Positions 6,531 to 7,802 of a stretch of 7,802 nucleotides of DNA are shown in pieces. This DNA is from Chloroflexota bacterium (GTDB taxonomy: Bacteria > Chloroflexota > Dehalococcoidia > Lucifugimonadales > UBA1127). The position numbers were made by a program, and so were the translations under genes. The stretch is from contig JAPPNT010000116.1 in assembly GCA_028873745.1 (NCBI GenBank), forward strand, positions 1 to 7,802, given 5' to 3'. A model generated the notes under the pieces. The model saw nothing but the letters and a program-made list of their open reading frames with translations. It made no database searches and was not told the DNA's origin. Each line of letters opens with the position of its first letter. The stretch's first letter is position 1.

Positions 6531-7295
6531 CTACTCCTCTACGAGACCGGAGGCGACGTCGATGCGGTTGATGAGCAGCAGGAAGACGTCGCTCTGCAGG
6601 TCGCCGGACAGGGTGCCGAACTCGACGGCCCCCGTGTCGAAGAATGCCTGCAGCGACTCGCACGTGTCGTTGTACTCGCCGTCAAACCAGTCGAAGTAGG
6701 TCGGCAGGAACTGGATGACGCGGTCCACCTTCGCTCCAAGCGTCGGGTCGGACGCGATTGCCAACTCCTTCACCGTCTCCCAGTACTCCGTCGCCTCCTC
6801 CAGCGTGTTTGGCGTGTCCTTGCGCAGCTCGACGAGCAGCAGGCGGTCGTCGGCCAGCGGCGCGAGGGCGTCCTGGAACTCGGCAATCTGCGCCGCCAGC
6901 TCTTCATGGCCGGCAAGCTGTCCCTCCAGGACGCTCACGCGTGACTCGGCTGAGGTGAGGTCGGACTGCACGCCGCGCGCCATGTCCTGCGCGGCGGCCA
7001 GGGTGACGCCCTGCCGGTCCAACTCGTCACGCAGCGCCTCGTTGTCGGCGTTGGCCTGCGCGACCTGCTCCCTGAAGCCGGCCACCTGGTCCAGGAGCTC
7101 CTGGTACCGCGTGTCCTTCTCGGTAATGGACGCCTCCAGCCGCATCACCCGTTCCGTGCTGGCGTTCAGGCTGGAAGCCGCCTCCGTGGATTGGGGCTCG
7201 AAGGCGAGGTACCCGATGCCGATGCCGATTCCCAGCGCGACAGCGGCGATTGCGACCGTGAGGGTGAGTGTTCCCAGCGAGGCTGAGTTGAACAT
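6531..7295 (-). CDS. Single-pass membrane protein with long coiled coil, unknown function
   Basis: I do not recognise a named family. From the chosen start the protein has 254 residues. It has one N-terminal hydrophobic segment (about 10-31, with a G-I-G-I-G-I-G stretch at 22-28), then a charged heptad-like helical region (about 40-142) rich in Glu, Gln, Ala and Leu, then a mixed helical C-terminal part (about 148-254). The latter contains LPTYFDWFDGEYNDTCESLQ, where Cys212 is the only cysteine. There is no clear signal-peptidase site, so a signal anchor with an extracytoplasmic coiled coil is the simplest topology. An upstream in-frame Met at 7334 would add 13 residues, and another Met lies at 7301, but AAGGAG (7307-7302) is correctly spaced only for the ATG at 7295. 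It may share a transcript with the following propeller gene. Confidence 0.85.
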   Translation of the reverse strand: MFNSASLGTLTLTVAIAAVALGIGIGIGYLAFEPQSTEAASSLNASTERVMRLEASITEKDTRYQELLDQVAGFREQVAQANADNEALRDELDRQGVTLAAAQDMARGVQSDLTSAESRVSVLEGQLAGHEELAAQIAEFQDALAPLADDRLLLVELRKDTPNTLEEATEYWETVKELAIASDPTLGAKVDRVIQFLPTYFDWFDGEYNDTCESLQAFFDTGAVEFGTLSGDLQSDVFLLLINRIDVASGLVEE

Positions 7296-7301
7296 CTGCA
7301 T

Positions 7302-7307
7302 CTCCTT
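7302..7307 (-). promoter_or_regulatory. Ribosome binding site deciding the start of the coiled-coil gene
   Basis: The minus strand reads AAGGAG followed by ATGCAGATG. The first ATG abuts the SD with no spacing and the second is 6 bases away, which is the optimal distance. The upstream Met codon at 7334-7332 has no comparable SD. The start is therefore placed at 7295. Confidence 0.75.
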
Positions 7308-7371
7308 ATGGGTGACGGGCGGCGCCCCGCTCATGCGGACCGCCGCTCACCTGCCTGTGTGTTGCCAGCCT

Positions 7372-7400
7372 TCTATACGGCTCCGTAAAGAGCCTGTCCC
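7372..7400 (-). promoter_or_regulatory. Candidate sigma-70-type promoter for the coiled-coil/propeller genes
   Basis: On the minus strand GGGACA (7400-7395) and TATAGA (7377-7372) are separated by 17 bases, each matching 4 of 6 consensus positions. The spacing and position, in the 104-base gap before the coiled-coil gene, are right, but the hexamer matches are modest. The spacer holds a small inverted repeat, GGCTC/GAGCC (7379-7394, 6-base loop), which could be an operator or a weak end-of-gene hairpin for the upstream gene; it has no U-run. Confidence 0.3.
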
Positions 7401-7802
7401 TACGTGGCGTCCGACGATTCTGAAGCCGCCGTCTCGTCTGTGGTCTCCTCGTCCTCGGCCGCCACGGTGGAGAAATACCCCTTGCCGGCGCGGTAGAAGG
7501 AGTCGAGTCCAAACACCAGCAGCGGCGCCGGGTCGTCGACGGCGACCTGCCAGATCGTCCACGCCTCGATGCGGGCGCCGGGGTAGAGCCGAGCGCTCAG
7601 GAACGGCTGCGGCGGCCGCACGTTGAAGGGGATGATGTAGTCGTGGCCCTGGCTGGACAGCAGCCCGAAGTCGAGCTGGTTCACCCAGTCCGTGTGGCCC
7701 TCCGGTCCCCTCGTGTAGTCGATGCGCACCCATGCGAGCATGTACTCCGTGCCGGGGAAGGCCGGCAGGTTGAACCGGTACGCCTGCCGGATGATGTTCC
7801 AC
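7400..7802 (-). CDS. 3' part of a gene for a DUF4352-like beta-sandwich protein with acidic tail (5' end outside window)
   Basis: The frame stays open to the window edge (visible upstream residues WNIIRQAYRFNLPAFPGTEY), so the internal Met at 7741 is unlikely to be the start and the gene is cut by the window. About 133 residues are visible. The pattern fits the Ig-like fold of DUF4352 domains: GTEYMLAWVRIDYTR, then DFGLLSSQGHDYIIP, then LYPGARIEAWTIWQV and PAPLLVFG. These are often found in secreted or lipoprotein envelope proteins, usually with unknown ligands. The last 20 or so residues are Glu/Asp/Thr/Ser-rich (AAEDEETTDETAASESSDAT) and probably disordered. No signal peptide can be assessed. 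The DUF4352 call is from pattern memory, not a search. Confidence 0.72.
   Translation of the reverse strand, partial: WNIIRQAYRFNLPAFPGTEYMLAWVRIDYTRGPEGHTDWVNQLDFGLLSSQGHDYIIPFNVRPPQPFLSARLYPGARIEAWTIWQVAVDDPAPLLVFGLDSFYRAGKGYFSTVAAEDEETTDETAASESSDAT

Overview
The window is GC-rich, and all supported genes lie on the minus strand, so transcription runs from high to low coordinates. I favour a Chloroflexota-like bacterium because of the GC-rich coding, the secreted and anchored proteins, and a peptide-type ABC transporter resembling archaeal versions I remember. No marker gene fixes the taxonomy, so this is a weak inference.

In transcription order: (1) 7802-7400, the 3' part of a gene for a DUF4352-like beta-sandwich protein with an acidic tail; (2) 7295-6531, a single-pass membrane protein with a long coiled coil; (3) 6473-3939, a secreted Asp-box (BNR) beta-propeller protein with an IPT/TIG-like domain, a short coiled coil and a C-terminal membrane anchor; (4) 3832-1214, a family 5 (peptide/oligosaccharide-type) extracellular solute-binding protein; (5) 1065-10, a DppB/OppB-type permease; (6) 13-1, the first codons of the next gene, overlapping the permease stop by ATGA and probably encoding the partner permease (DppC/OppC type).

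The most notable point is the solute-binding protein. Its canonical motifs occur in permuted order: the segment normally in the C-terminal half comes first, and the canonical N-terminal half follows. An Ig-like domain, a Thr-rich stalk and a Gly-Cys-Gly/TM/Arg tail follow, the tail resembling MYXO-CTERM or CGP-CTERM sorting signals. A strong intrinsic terminator separates this gene from the permease operon, so the receptor and the channel are probably transcribed to different levels.

Together the window looks like an envelope-surface uptake locus. It combines a tethered substrate receptor, its permease, an anchored propeller protein with no visible sialidase catalytic motif, and a coiled-coil membrane protein of unknown role. 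The functional link between the propeller/coiled-coil genes and the transporter rests only on proximity and shared strand. No RNA genes, mobile elements, CRISPR arrays or replication origins were seen, and no gene-free stretch exceeds 150 bases.
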